64,000 bases of DNA from Leptura quadrifasciata (taxonomy: Eukaryota > Arthropoda > Insecta > Coleoptera > Cerambycidae), in contig OY776673.1 of assembly GCA_963675555.1 (NCBI GenBank), positions 195,913,165 through 195,977,164 of the forward strand, written 5' to 3'. Of this stretch, positions 34,016 through 44,779 are shown piece after piece (position 1 is the first letter of the stretch; every line of letters starts with the position of its first letter). The notes under the pieces were generated by a model. That model worked only from the letters and a program-made list of their open reading frames with translations, was not told where the DNA came from and ran no database searches. A program made the position numbers and the translations under genes.

Positions 34016-36134
34016 ACAAAGAAGTCAAAATCTTGTAACCATGACAACAACAAAAAAAGTATAAAAGAGATGTCAGATTTGATGTCCAGATCGCTCAAAT
34101 TTGTTTACAAAAAACCATAGTAACGCTTTGTTTTAAAAAAATCTAACCTGAATGAAGGTGTTGTGATGTAAATTTGTCACAGTACATCAACTACGGTGGT
34201 GAAGAGCCAAAATTGCTAATAAGGCAAATTTCAAGCAAGAAAACTAAATTATAAAGCAACAATTATTATAAACCTACCTGCAGTAATTCATAAAAGTCGA
34301 ATCGGTAAAATAAAAACGGGAAAATTAAAAATTTGTGTTTCTGAACTGCATTGTGAAACAGGACGTCGAGGGAATAAAGAAAGTCACCCACAATAACAAA
34401 CTAAGGTTTTTAAACAAGTGTTTTAATATTAGTATATTCACATGTTTTCACTGTGTACATTTCTAAATAAATAAATGTAACCTTGCCATCCAATTACAAG
34501 ATACCAACATAATAAAATAATAGTTACTAAATTCAAATTTTTACATTCAAATAAGAGAGATATCGAGGTAACATTTATAGATAAGTATATTTAAGTTAGC
34601 TAGATTAGGAATATAGGCATTTTTTAAGAAATTAAGGAGAAAATTTAACCATATAGTGGTTGAAATTAAACCATTCATTTATAAAAATAAAAAGTATACA
34701 ATTAGTTCAAATTAAAACGATATTTTACTCCTTGAAACATACAAATATACAACCAATATCACATCTATGGGAAATAGTTACATATCTGAGAATACCCAGC
34801 ATTATGAGTGTAATATGATTCAAATTTATGGAAATCGCCTCGAAGGATTCACGGACCTGAAATGTTTTTAAAACTGAGCTAGCCCGAATAAAAATGAAAA
34901 AGGTAAATTTAATTTTCATTCAAAAAATTTTCATTCAAAATAAGTCATTCACGCACGCATATAATCTATTTTTCTCTCAGTAATTTTTATGTATTGTTTA
35001 TTTCATGCACAGTGTGAAATATTTTATTATTACTCACATACAACCTGTTGCCTTTGTGAGTTATGTTGTTTATTTACAAAGTTTAAGTTAGTATTAAGAA
35101 ATCCCTGTTACCACTGTTAATATTCTTACTGTAGGTTACTGTAAATAAACATTTTTATTATTATATTTTTATTACTTTCAACACATAAAATAAGATATGA
35201 TACTCAACTATTTCTTCAATTGTAATTACTTTGTATTGTGTCTGTGACAGTTAGAATGTTGTTCCTTATTGGATGAATAATAATTAACGGCACAAGTTAC
35301 TGTCAGTTAGGGCGGCCTGAATAAATTTCGTAGGCCCCAACCGAGTCTGATGCATGTGCGTATTATATAAGTAAGTATACCTCAAAGGTTTTTGTTATCA
35401 GCATAGTACAATATGCGTGCCATTATTCTTGAGAACTTGCACATGGTAGATAAGGGCACAAGGGGAACTTCAAGAACCCACCTTGCTTTTTAAGCAGCAC
35501 AACCATTGTCTAGGAGGAAAATAAGAAACTGTTTACCTTGACGAATAATGACAACTGTCACAGGAAAATCACCATACTTTGTCTTTAATATAAGTTGTAT
35601 GTACATCTTTTATCTCACACTGGATCTATACGTGGGGTTTTATGATATTCTCGTAATTGTATTTAGCTCAGGTAATTTATTTATGTAGAAATATTTGGAC
35701 GATGTTGAACATTTTTTTATTTAAAATGTCTCATTTGCAGTTAATTAGAAATTAGGTTTTGTTACGAGTTAAAATAATCCTACGTCAAAATAACCGTGAA
35801 AGAGAGTCAAAATATTAAAATGCTAAAGACTCCTACTAAAGACTACTAAATACTAAACCAAAAGACTAGATACTACATACTAAAAGATACCAAAGAATCA
35901 AAATTAGCTAGCTCAAGCATCGGTGAATGTTGTTTATTTCTATCGATTTCTGATTTTGCCAAAAAATTAAGTTAAGCGCCAAGTCAGGTAATTTCAGTTA
36001 ATTTTTCCAGCACTCGTCTGATACACTGATGAAGAATTATCAAATCCAGCGTCTATTTTAAATTTTATGTAAAAAGGAAAGCAACTGAATAGTTGCAAAA
36101 TTTGTGATTTTATATATAAAAATATAATTTTATT
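34016..36134. other. No recognisable gene
   Basis: AT-rich. Near 35125-35175 a ctgtaaataaacatttttat string followed by tattatat resembles a LINE 3' end, but no coding trace precedes it. Confidence 0.45.
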
Positions 36135-36600
36135 TATTTACTTGCTTGCTTCTTATTTATGCATTAATTCATTAATTCCTTAATTCGTTAATTCATCAAT
36201 TCATTAATTCATTCATTAATTCGTTAATTCATTAATCCATTAATTCGTTAATTCATAAATTCATTAATTCATTAATTCATCAATTCCTCAATTCATCAAT
36301 TCATCAATTCGTTAATTCATTAATCCATTAATTCGTTAATTCGTTAAATCGTGAATTTGGTCATTCGTTAATTCATTCAATCATTCATTATTTCATTCAG
36401 TTATTAACTCACTCACTTAGTCATCCATCAATTCATTCATTCATTAGTTCGTTCGGTCGTTCGTTCCTTCTTTCATTCATTCATTAATTCCTTCATTCAT
36501 TCCTTCTTCCGTCGTTTCCTCCTTTCCTCGTTTCCTCCGTTCCTCCTTTCCTTCTTTCCTTCGTTCGCTCGTTCTTTTATATATTTATTTATTCATTCAT
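36135..36600 (+). repeat. Degenerate simple repeat (attcattaattcgtta)n grading into (ttcctc)n
   Basis: About 460 bases dominated by 4-8 bp words attcatta / attcgtta, with later tttcattcatt and ttcctcctttcc stretches. Low-complexity expansion with no coding content. It directly abuts the LINE fragment that follows. Confidence 0.85.
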
Positions 36601-37075
36601 TAATAAAGCACTGGTAGAGTCAATTTTGAGATATGGAATAATAGGCTGGGGAGGAGTAGGGATAACGTATTTAACGCCATTACAAAACTTGCAAAAACGG
36701 TTTCTTAAAATTATCTACGGGAAAAATGTTCTTTTTCCTACGGAACTGCTATTTCAAACCTCAAAGCTTTTTAGCATACGTCAACTCTATTCTTATACAA
36801 CTCTTGTTTATCAGTACAATAACAAACAAAACCATGAGCATTTTACACACAAATATAGCACAAGAAGTAAACAGCAGGATGACATCAAAATCAAAAAAAT
36901 GGCAAAACGTATAGGGCAAAGATATTATGTACACATAGGTGAAAATCTTTTTAATATGTTGGATAAATGTACCAGAGATGCTAGAAATATTACAAAATTC
37001 AAAAGAAACGTCAAAAAATGGATCAAACTGCAGGGTCTGAAGCTATATTCATCATTAATGTGTGTGTATTGATAG
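36601..37075 (+). pseudogene. LINE ORF2 C-terminal fragment
   Basis: An open frame reads KALVESILRYGIIGWGGVG, TPLQNLQKRFLKIIYGK, YSTRSKQQDDIKIKKM, and ends at 37072. This is the post-thumb C-terminal region of CR1/Jockey-type RTs ('...L.YGI..WG...LQK+.+K.I'). The fragment has no RT core, and its left end is lost in the simple repeat. It ends just 75 bp before the mariner-like transposon. Confidence 0.75.
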
Positions 37076-37938
37076 ATACATATATGTGTGTAGTTCTTTA
37101 TGTGTGTTAGAAAAAGTGTGGTTTTAGGGCGTAGGTAGGTGTATATACAGAGTGTTGCATCATGAGAGAGACATAGCTTAATAGGAGGTAGAGAACATCA
37201 GTGGTAACCGGAACCTCCCATAGAAATGTCTCATTGGGCCTTCATTACGAAGTTACAGGGTGTTAAATAATTTGTGGCCAAACCTGTTTTTTGTCATAAC
37301 TTTGACAGGGAATGAAATAACGGATCCATATTTGATACGGCTAATGTACTAACGAGCCCCAAGAGGTACATGTATAAAAAAATATATCCAGGTCCGGACT
37401 CACTATAATTTATGTTTCTTCTTTGCATCAATAAAACATCACCCTGTATATATTTTTACGATATTCGAAAAGAGCGAGAAAAAACAAACAAAATGACCTA
37501 TTTCATTTTTTTGTTACACCTTCGTGGTTATTTAAATACGTTGTTAAATGTGCAAGAAAATGGATTACAGAACCCTATTAAATGAGAGGCACGTGAAATA
37601 AATAATTTTATAACTAAAATTTGCAAAAATTCTATTGAGCCTAGGTGGTCTGGGTGAATCCTAATTCCGGCACGTTTTAAAGGTCCATTTTGGTAAAAAA
37701 CTGTGGTCCTAATATCAGTGTGCATCGAGAAGTGAAAGCGTACGGACGTACACCGAGCCATCAGAGTGCACAGTGAAGTGGAAGCCCCACAGACAGTGAC
37801 GTCGATAGTGTTGAAGAGGAAGTTCGCACGTCTTTTTCAAGACACCATTTTCTGTTATTAATCATAACTTTTTCCCATAATAATATAGGTATTCCCTTAC
37901 AGGAAACCGACAACGACGTTACCGTGGAGGACGGTAAC

Positions 37939-39270
37939 ATGGAGTACGGTGAAGACGAAACGTCCCAGAGCGGTAGCTCCCGAGGGGGCCCCCCAACCCC
38001 AAGGGACGACAAGGAGACGATAAAACGTCTCACAGAGGAGAACAATGCTCTCAAGAAGAAAATAGACGAGCTCACCGAAAGGTTGGAGCAGATGCAGAGG
38101 GAACAGAAGTCCCAGCATGAAGAGCTTCTGCGTGCGATTCGGGGAGAATCGCAAACACGAAAAAGAAAAAATCCGCCCGCTACCAACACGGACTCGGACG
38201 AAGAGGCCCCTAAGGCGGCAAAGAAGGTGGCTGAAGAGCCCCTCAAGTGCCCCTCCGAGTCCGAGTCACCTAGACAGAGCAAATCGGGATCCAGAGCCCC
38301 CCAGCAGGAGGCTAGCGTCCCCCAACAAGAAACCCGGAAAGAGGAGACCGAGGCCCCTCAAACAAGGACAAGAAGCCAGCGTGTACCCCCGGTAGTGCTG
38401 CGAAACAAAGAGACGTCGACCACGGTGAGCCGTCGTTTAATCGAAACCGGTATAAACTTCAACAAGGCCAAAGTTACCGGGGAGGGAATCTCCATCGAGC
38501 CCGCGACGTCCGAGGACTATCGGAGGATGACAAGGATGTTCGCAAATGAAAAGAGGGAGTACCACACGTATGCCCTGCCAGAGGAAAGGCAGCTACGTGT
38601 GGTCATTCGAGGGATCCCGAGCGGCGTTACCTGCAAAGAGGTGGCAGAAGACCTCCAGGACCAAGGATTCGCACCTACCGCGGTCCAGCGAATGATGTCA
38701 AGACGGACAAAACAGGAGGTGCCACTCATGCTTGTCCTAGTCCCACAGGACCAGGACAAGATACTCCAAGTAACGAGGTGCTGTTCTCTAGTTGTAAGGA
38801 CTGAGAGACAGCGAGCCAAGGTAGCGGCATCCCAATGCCACCGCTGCCAGCGTTTCGGCCACGGCCAATCCAGGTGCACCGCGCAGCCGAAATGCGTGAA
38901 GTGCGGCGAGGCACACCGGACGACTGACTGCAAGAAGAAGGCAGACGAACCGGCCAAGTGTGCGAACTGCCAAGGGGCCCACCCGGCCAGCTACAAGGGG
39001 TGTCCAAAATACCCCAAACAATCAGCCAGCGCCACTGAAAGGCCGGTACAGAGGCCGACGACGGCCTCAACAAAGAAGGGCGGCGTAGCGCCAGGCACTA
39101 GCTACGCAAAAGTAGCCCAGAGCAAGGCAGGACAGAACACCGTCCCTGCCTCAAAACAACAAGCATCGCCAGAGGCCAAAAACCTCACAGCGGTGCTAGC
39201 ACAGATGCAACAAATGTGCTCAGCGATGAGTGCATTTTTTGCTCAAATGCCAAACTTTACTAATCTGTAA
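37939..39270 (+). CDS. ORF1: gag-like nucleic-acid-binding protein with three CCHC knuckles
   Basis: About 443 codons from the first ATG (37939); the frame is open further upstream to about 37777 but without another ATG. The N-terminus is acidic and predicted to form a coiled coil (KETIKRLTEENNALKKKIDEL, about residues 25-65). A low-complexity Ser/Pro/Lys region follows (about 75-165). The gag core, RQLRVVIRGIPSGVTCKEVA, is the PRE_C2HC-type region of arthropod Jockey gags. Three zinc knuckles follow from about residue 299: CHRCQRFGHGQSRC, CVKCGEAHRTTDC and CANCQGAHPASYKGC. The protein should coat LINE RNA. The C-terminus is Gln/Ala-rich. The stop codon overlaps the start of ORF2 (TAATG). Confidence 0.9.
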   Translation: MEYGEDETSQSGSSRGGPPTPRDDKETIKRLTEENNALKKKIDELTERLEQMQREQKSQHEELLRAIRGESQTRKRKNPPATNTDSDEEAPKAAKKVAEEPLKCPSESESPRQSKSGSRAPQQEASVPQQETRKEETEAPQTRTRSQRVPPVVLRNKETSTTVSRRLIETGINFNKAKVTGEGISIEPATSEDYRRMTRMFANEKREYHTYALPEERQLRVVIRGIPSGVTCKEVAEDLQDQGFAPTAVQRMMSRRTKQEVPLMLVLVPQDQDKILQVTRCCSLVVRTERQRAKVAASQCHRCQRFGHGQSRCTAQPKCVKCGEAHRTTDCKKKADEPAKCANCQGAHPASYKGCPKYPKQSASATERPVQRPTTASTKKGGVAPGTSYAKVAQSKAGQNTVPASKQQASPEAKNLTAVLAQMQQMCSAMSAFFAQMPNFTNL

Positions 39271-41984
39271 TGCCTTTACAGATTAAACCGGAATTCCTGC
39301 AGATGGCGGCCTGGAATGTAAACGGCCTGCAACAAAGGAGACTTGAAGTCGAAGAGCTCCTGACCAGGTACGATATAGACGTCATGGCACTGCAGGAAAC
39401 CAAGATGACCCCAGCCAAGGAGATCAACTTCCCAGGATACCACACGTACAGGATGGACTGGGTAAACATACCTCGGCGACCCGCAAGAGGAGTGGCTCTA
39501 CTCGTTAAAAAGACCATAGCCCACCATCCGACGGTACTACCTGAGCTAGAAAATATGAATGCCACCGCCGTAGTAGTGTCCACAGCACGAAACGGCGACG
39601 TCCAAGTGGTTTCATGTTACCAGCCACCCCACAGCACGCTAACCGAGGGGGATCTGGACACAATTCTACCCGCTAGGACACAGGTCGTCGCAATTGGCGA
39701 TTTTAACGCCAAATCCCAGCAATGGAACAGCGGCGTAACCAACACTCGAGGACGAGAACTGCTGCGGTTCCTGGGACAGCACGCCGGCGAACTGCTGGTG
39801 GTAGGACCAGTCCAGCCCACCTTTGACAACGGTAGAAACAGGCCAGACGTACTGGACATAGCCATCCTAAAGGAGATGACCCTCGAAGCGGAGATCTCCA
39901 CCAGAACGGAGGGATCTACCGAGCACAACCCGATCTTCCTAACTCTAGGAGGACAGGCGGGTGACGACAACGCTACCTTCACGAAGCGACGAACGGACTG
40001 GGAATCGTACCGGCTGCACCTGCAGCAGTACATTGCACAAATTCCCAGGCTAGATACCGTGGGGGACGTTGAGAGGGCCGTCATTACCCTAGAGGAGCAG
40101 ATCCTGGGAGCAATAAGGGCCAGCACGACAGAAACAGAAGTAAGAAGACACCCAGCACCGATGGCGAACCTACCAGAGGTCACCAGGCAGCTGATAAGGG
40201 ATAGAAGAAGCGCCAAGAGACGGGCTCAGAGGACGAGACTCCCCGCCGACAGAAGGGAGTATAACGTCCTCAGCCGAAGAGTGAAAGCCGCCCTCCAAGA
40301 ACACCGTCAGGAGGGGTGGCAACGCCACCTTGAGTCACTCGATCCACAGGACAGAAGTATGTGGAATACCCAACGTGCGCTGCGAAACCGGAGGAAACCT
40401 ATACCCCCGATTCACGGAGAGCGAGGGATCGTCTACACTAACCAGGAAAAAGCCGAGGCGTTTGCCGACAGCTTAGAACTGCAGTGTAGAGAGAACGAGC
40501 TCGATGACGAGGACGAGGACTGGGTGGACGATGTCGAGCGCAGAGTACGTAGGATCCACCGCCTGCCTGATGACGACCACATCCGCCCGACTACCCCCGA
40601 GGAAGTCAAGGAAATCCTTAGGAGCCTAAAGCCGAGAAAGGCTCCGGGATGTGATAAGATAGGAAACATCGCTCTCAAAAAGCTACCCAGGAAAGGAGTA
40701 GCGGCGCTAGTCAACATCGTAAACGCGATGTTAAGGTTACAGCATTTTCCAGCCAGGTGGAAAAAGGCCGACGTCATTATGATCCCTAAACCAGGGAAAG
40801 AACTAATTTTCCCGTGTTCTTACAGGCCCATCAGCCTCCTCCCAGCCATGAGCAAGGTTGCAGAACGGGTCATCTTGAAGAGGCTCACAGAAAAGACAGA
40901 AGAGCTGAATATCATCCCGGATGAACAGTTCGCGTACCGAACAGGACATTCCACCGAACTCCAAGTACTTCGCCTCACCGAGGAGATTACTAAGGGGTTC
41001 AACCAGCGGCAAGTCACCGCGGCGCTGTTCCTAGATGTTGATGAAGCGTTCGACAGGGTCTGGCACGACGGCCTCCTAGCTAAAATGATGAGTATGGGTT
41101 ACCCCATCGAACTCGTCAAACTAGTGAGGTCCTACCTGCACCGCAGACAGCTAAGGGTCAAAATCTCGGACCAACTCTCCACTTACAGGACCGTGGAGGC
41201 GGGAGTCCCGCAAGGTTCGGTGCTGTCACCGCACCTGTTCGCTATCTACACCTCAGACCTCCCCAGAACCGACCACACAGCCCTGGCCCTGTATGCAGAC
41301 GACACAGCAATAATTGCCAGATCCTGGAAAGCCAGGAACGCAACCAGACAACTCCAGGAAATGGCCACACTCCTGGAAGAATGGTGCACGAAGTGGAAAG
41401 TCGCCGTCAACGCCGACAAAAGCCAAGCCATACTCTTCAGACGAGTGCGGAAAGAAATTCCCACAGGACACGTCTCCATGAACGGCGAGGACATCCAATG
41501 GCACGACACCGTCAAATACCTTGGCGTGGTCATGGACAAAAGCCTAACGTGGAGACAGAACACGGACGCTATTACAGCCAAGGCGCGGCGCACAAGAGCC
41601 CTCATCTACCCGATGATGGGAAACGGTAGCCGTCTCAACCTGAGGAATAAGCTCACGCTTATCAAAACCCTCATCAGGCCGCAGCTGACATACGCCTCGG
41701 TAGCGTGGGGTTACAAGGCAAAATCCTACATGAAGAAAATCCAGGCAGTGGAAAACATCACCCTCAGGACGGCGGTCGACGCACCATGGTACGTGAGAAA
41801 CGCAGATATCGTCAGAGACCTGGAGTACACCACGGTCACTGAAGTCATCCGGGAACGAGCGAAGAAGCTGTACGCCCAAGCAGAGGAGCACGGGAACCCG
41901 CTAATCAGACAGGCCACTGATTACGACCCTGCCGACGCCCCGAGGCACAAACGGCCGAGGGTACAGCTTCTGGACAACGGGTGA
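39270..41984 (+). CDS. ORF2: endonuclease and reverse transcriptase, Jockey type
   Basis: 904 codons, uninterrupted, starting in TAATG where the A of the ORF1 stop is the first base of the ATG. Endonuclease (about 1-225): MAAWNVNGLQQRRLEVEEL, VMALQETKM, AIGDFNAKSQQW (~144), VLDIAILKEM and TEHNPIFLTL (~217). The last is normally SDH-x-P, so the catalytic Asp is Glu here. RT: LKPRKAPGCDKIGNIALKKL, PDEQFAYRTGHSTELQVLRL, motif A AALFLDVDEAFDRVWHDG (~587; Glu where most have Lys), motif B AGVPQGSVLSPHLFAIY (~644), motif C LALYADDTAIIA (YADD ~673), thumb TVKYLGVVMDKSLTWRQN. No RNase H domain follows; the C-terminus holds the usual 'LRPQLTYASVAWG' and 'APWYVRNADIVRDL' stretches. Probably close to functional, with the DH-to-EH change as the main doubt. 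Confidence 0.92.
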   Translation: MPLQIKPEFLQMAAWNVNGLQQRRLEVEELLTRYDIDVMALQETKMTPAKEINFPGYHTYRMDWVNIPRRPARGVALLVKKTIAHHPTVLPELENMNATAVVVSTARNGDVQVVSCYQPPHSTLTEGDLDTILPARTQVVAIGDFNAKSQQWNSGVTNTRGRELLRFLGQHAGELLVVGPVQPTFDNGRNRPDVLDIAILKEMTLEAEISTRTEGSTEHNPIFLTLGGQAGDDNATFTKRRTDWESYRLHLQQYIAQIPRLDTVGDVERAVITLEEQILGAIRASTTETEVRRHPAPMANLPEVTRQLIRDRRSAKRRAQRTRLPADRREYNVLSRRVKAALQEHRQEGWQRHLESLDPQDRSMWNTQRALRNRRKPIPPIHGERGIVYTNQEKAEAFADSLELQCRENELDDEDEDWVDDVERRVRRIHRLPDDDHIRPTTPEEVKEILRSLKPRKAPGCDKIGNIALKKLPRKGVAALVNIVNAMLRLQHFPARWKKADVIMIPKPGKELIFPCSYRPISLLPAMSKVAERVILKRLTEKTEELNIIPDEQFAYRTGHSTELQVLRLTEEITKGFNQRQVTAALFLDVDEAFDRVWHDGLLAKMMSMGYPIELVKLVRSYLHRRQLRVKISDQLSTYRTVEAGVPQGSVLSPHLFAIYTSDLPRTDHTALALYADDTAIIARSWKARNATRQLQEMATLLEEWCTKWKVAVNADKSQAILFRRVRKEIPTGHVSMNGEDIQWHDTVKYLGVVMDKSLTWRQNTDAITAKARRTRALIYPMMGNGSRLNLRNKLTLIKTLIRPQLTYASVAWGYKAKSYMKKIQAVENITLRTAVDAPWYVRNADIVRDLEYTTVTEVIRERAKKLYAQAEEHGNPLIRQATDYDPADAPRHKRPRVQLLDNG

Positions 41985-42853
41985 GTATAACTTATATTTC
42001 CCGCTAACCGATCTGTTTCAGATACCCCAGGACGGACCACCACTACCAGAGACATGACGTTTTTCTACCCAAACCCAACCTCCTTGCGGGCGTCGGACAA
42101 CATACCGTCCAACGCCCGTTGTCCTACCTGCTCCGTGGAGTCCGAAAGTGCTAAAAAAGCACTTAGGGTCTCCACACTCCCGAGCTACACAGCTCATATC
42201 CTTACCTTTCCGATGATCCGGGGTAGGACACATCTTTACTGTGTCCTACGTACCGGCAGTCAATCCCAGCCAAAACTTCCTAAAACCCAACTAGACCGAT
42301 GACTACCCACGGGGGTGACAAGCTGGCGAAGAAAGAAAATATCAAGACAAGAAGAGCGCCAGAAGAGACCTCTGCCAGTGAGGTTGAAGAGCCAGGACCA
42401 GGGGAGGTCCGCAGAAAATACCACGACACATCTCGCATTTGCGGGCTGGGTCTGGTAGAAGTAAGCGGGCCCACCTATCACGAAGGCCGGTCCAGGTCTA
42501 CAGAGATAATCTAGGAGCAAATAGTAGTAGTCCTACTCGGCCCTAGTTATCGAGACCGTCATCAAGCCAATGGATATTGGCGCGTGGTCCTAATAAGTAA
42601 TCGTGTATGAAATAACAAAATTTTTAATTAATCACAGTAGGCTTGTTCAAAGAATAAAAGTGACAGATAATTTAAACCATTTAGGCCTAAGCAACCAGTT
42701 ACTTTGATCAAGAAAATCATCAACATTTTATACTTAATAAAAATTGGAAAAGAGAACAAACTAAAATCTAAATAAATAAAATATTTTCCATTCAATTAAC
42801 AATAAATAACAAAACAATAACTAAATGTATTTAAAAATAAAACGTAATTGACA

Positions 42854-43933
42854 CTAAAGTAAATTTTCAAAATGTCCTCCCCCACATTCTGTGCATTTTC
42901 TTGCGCGTTTAGAAAGGTCACCAATTGCTCGACGTATCATTTCTGGATTATTCCGTATTTCGTCGCAGGTTGTGACGATGCGCTGGATTAAATGTTGTCT
43001 ACTTTCTATTTCAATGCTATAAACCTCGTTTTTTAAGTGGCCCCATAAAAAGTAATCACAAGGGTTACAATCAGGAGATCTTGGTGGCCATTCATGTGGA
43101 CCCCCGCGTCCAATCCATCTATTAGGATACATATTGTTTAAGTGTTCTCTTACTTGAAGGTTAAAATGTGGTGGGGCCCCATCATGCTGAAACAACATGC
43201 CTCTTATACCGATATTTTCTAACATATTCGGTAAAATGTTTTGAAGAAAATCAAAGTAAATTTCACCATTCAATCTTTCTTCAAAAAAATGTGGCCCTAT
43301 CAAATGTCTATTCACAAGTCCGACCCAAACATTTACAGAAAACCTGTGTTGCGAACGGCGTTGGCGTACCGCATGTGGGTTTTCCTGTGCCCATTTATGA
43401 TTATTTCGTGAATTGTTTACTCCATCCCTTGTAAATTGTGCCTCATCCGTAAATAAGGTTCTGTAAATGACTGGGCGATGGTTAGACAACCAATGACAAA
43501 ATGCCAGGCGGGGGATATCGTCGCCTTGTTGAAGACGCTGTACCTGCTGGATATGATATGGATGGCAACGTTCTCTTTTTAGGGTTCTCCATACTCGCCA
43601 ATGAGAAATACCAGTTGCCAAACTGATTCGTCTAGTGCTCATATTTGGGTTTTCTTGAACTACGTTTATAATATTGTTTTGTTCCTGCACACCTTGTTGT
43701 AAAACACGCTCCACAACTGCAGAAATAGGAAACTTTCCGTGTTGTCTTGCATACTGGAACACCGTACTAAAGGTTTTATGATTAGGGCATCGACGACCAG
43801 GAAAACGCAGCCGATATTCTCTTTCCGCCGACCTACCATTTCCATTACAGAAACCATAGATGAATATTATGTCAGCATATTCCTCGTTTGTAAATTTTAC
43901 TGGCATAGTTAAAATATTTTCACAAGTTTTCAC
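42854..43933 (-). CDS. Mariner-superfamily transposase, DD36D
   Basis: 359 codons, uninterrupted. The N-terminal third is helix-turn-helix DNA-binding (YADIIFIYGFCNGNGRSAER and, later, MSTRRISLATGISHWRVWRT). The catalytic triad is FTDEAQF (Asp163), LFQHDGAPPHF (Asp251) and WPPRSPDCNPCDYFLWG (Asp288), with 36 residues between the last two acids, compared with 34 in classical mariner. The downstream tail is basic with KRARKCTECGGGHFE at the end. It would bind the inverted ends and excise the element by DDE chemistry. It lies between the arms and is read towards the left arm. All catalytic residues are present, so activity is plausible. The start could be the ATG ten codons further in (MPVKFTNEEYA). 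Confidence 0.9.
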   Translation of the reverse strand: MKTCENILTMPVKFTNEEYADIIFIYGFCNGNGRSAEREYRLRFPGRRCPNHKTFSTVFQYARQHGKFPISAVVERVLQQGVQEQNNIINVVQENPNMSTRRISLATGISHWRVWRTLKRERCHPYHIQQVQRLQQGDDIPRLAFCHWLSNHRPVIYRTLFTDEAQFTRDGVNNSRNNHKWAQENPHAVRQRRSQHRFSVNVWVGLVNRHLIGPHFFEERLNGEIYFDFLQNILPNMLENIGIRGMLFQHDGAPPHFNLQVREHLNNMYPNRWIGRGGPHEWPPRSPDCNPCDYFLWGHLKNEVYSIEIESRQHLIQRIVTTCDEIRNNPEMIRRAIGDLSKRARKCTECGGGHFENLL

Positions 43934-44779
43934 TAACTAAATGCGGATTATTGACACATTAAATTACTAACAAACAATTATTCAACTGTTTAGGAGATTT
44001 CTTTTTATTATCTGTCACTTTGAACAAACCTACTGTGATTGATTAAAAATTTTGTTATTTCATACCCGATTACTTATTAGGACCACAGTTTTTTACCAAA
44101 ATGGACCTTTAAAACGTGCCGGAATTAGGATTCACCCAGACCACCTAGGCTCAATAGAATTTTTGCAAATTTTGGTTATAAAACTATTTATTTCACGTGC
44201 CCCTCATTTAATAGGGTTCTGTAATCCATTTTCTTGCACATTTAACAACGTATTTAAATAACCACGAAGGTGTAACAAAAAATGAAATAGGCCATTTTGT
44301 TTGTTTTTTCTTGCTCTTTTCGAATATCGTATCGAAATTTCAAAAAAATATATACAGGGTGATGTTTTATTGATGCAAAGAAGAAACATAAATTATAGTG
44401 AGTCCGGACCTGGATATATTTTTTTTTATACATGTACCTCTTGGGGCTCGTTAGTACATTAGCCGTACCAAATATGAATCCGTTATTTCATTCCCTGTCA
44501 CAGTTATGACAAAAAACAGGTTTGGCCAAAAATTATTTAACACCCTGTAACTTCGTAATGAAGGCCCAATGAGACATTTCTATGGGAGGTTCCGGTTACC
44601 ACTGATGTTCTCTACCTCCTATTAAGCTATGTCCCTCTCATGATGCAACACCCTGTATAATTTTATTTTTAAATAGTAAATAGGAGATAGAAAATTGTTA
44701 GTATATATTCTTAAGCTCTTTTATATGTTACATATATTATAAAAATTTGTGTCGTAAGGGAAACATCATCTACTTATAT

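Larger units (their letters stand above)
37714..42583 (+). mobile_element. Complete two-ORF Jockey-type LINE with 11-bp target-site duplication
   Basis: Bounded by the direct repeat gtggtcctaat at 37703-37713 and 42584-42594. The empty site is preserved in the other arm of the host transposon (gattacttattaggaccac near 44066-44084), which fixes both boundaries exactly. It contains a 225-bp 5' leader, a gag-like ORF1, ORF2 with endonuclease and RT, and a ~600-bp 3' UTR. The 3' end has no poly(A) or microsatellite tail: it stops at ...atattggcgc. The whole element is visibly GC-rich relative to its surroundings. Confidence 0.92.
37148..44655. mobile_element. Mariner-like transposon with ~645-bp terminal inverted repeats, split by a LINE
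   Basis: The left arm starts tacagagtgttgcatcatga. The right arm ends, read inverted, tacagggtgttgcatcatga. TA sits at both outer edges, as expected for mariner insertion into TA. The arms match over 37148-37713 plus 42595 to about 42671 on the left and about 43990-44655 on the right. Ignoring the inserted LINE and its duplicated target (4881 bp), the transposon is about 2.6 kb: two ~645-bp arms around an intact transposase on the minus strand. Arms of this length are far above the ~30 bp usual for classical mariners. The arms remain highly similar, so the element is not old. Confidence 0.9.

Noticed and set aside
36135..36600. A CRISPR-like or regulatory repeat array.
   Set aside because: The units are 4-8 bp, contiguous and without spacers: a simple-sequence expansion.
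42018..42530. Additional ORFs after the Jockey ORF2 on both strands.
   Set aside because: They lie in the GC-rich 3' UTR, where long chance frames are expected, and show no motif.
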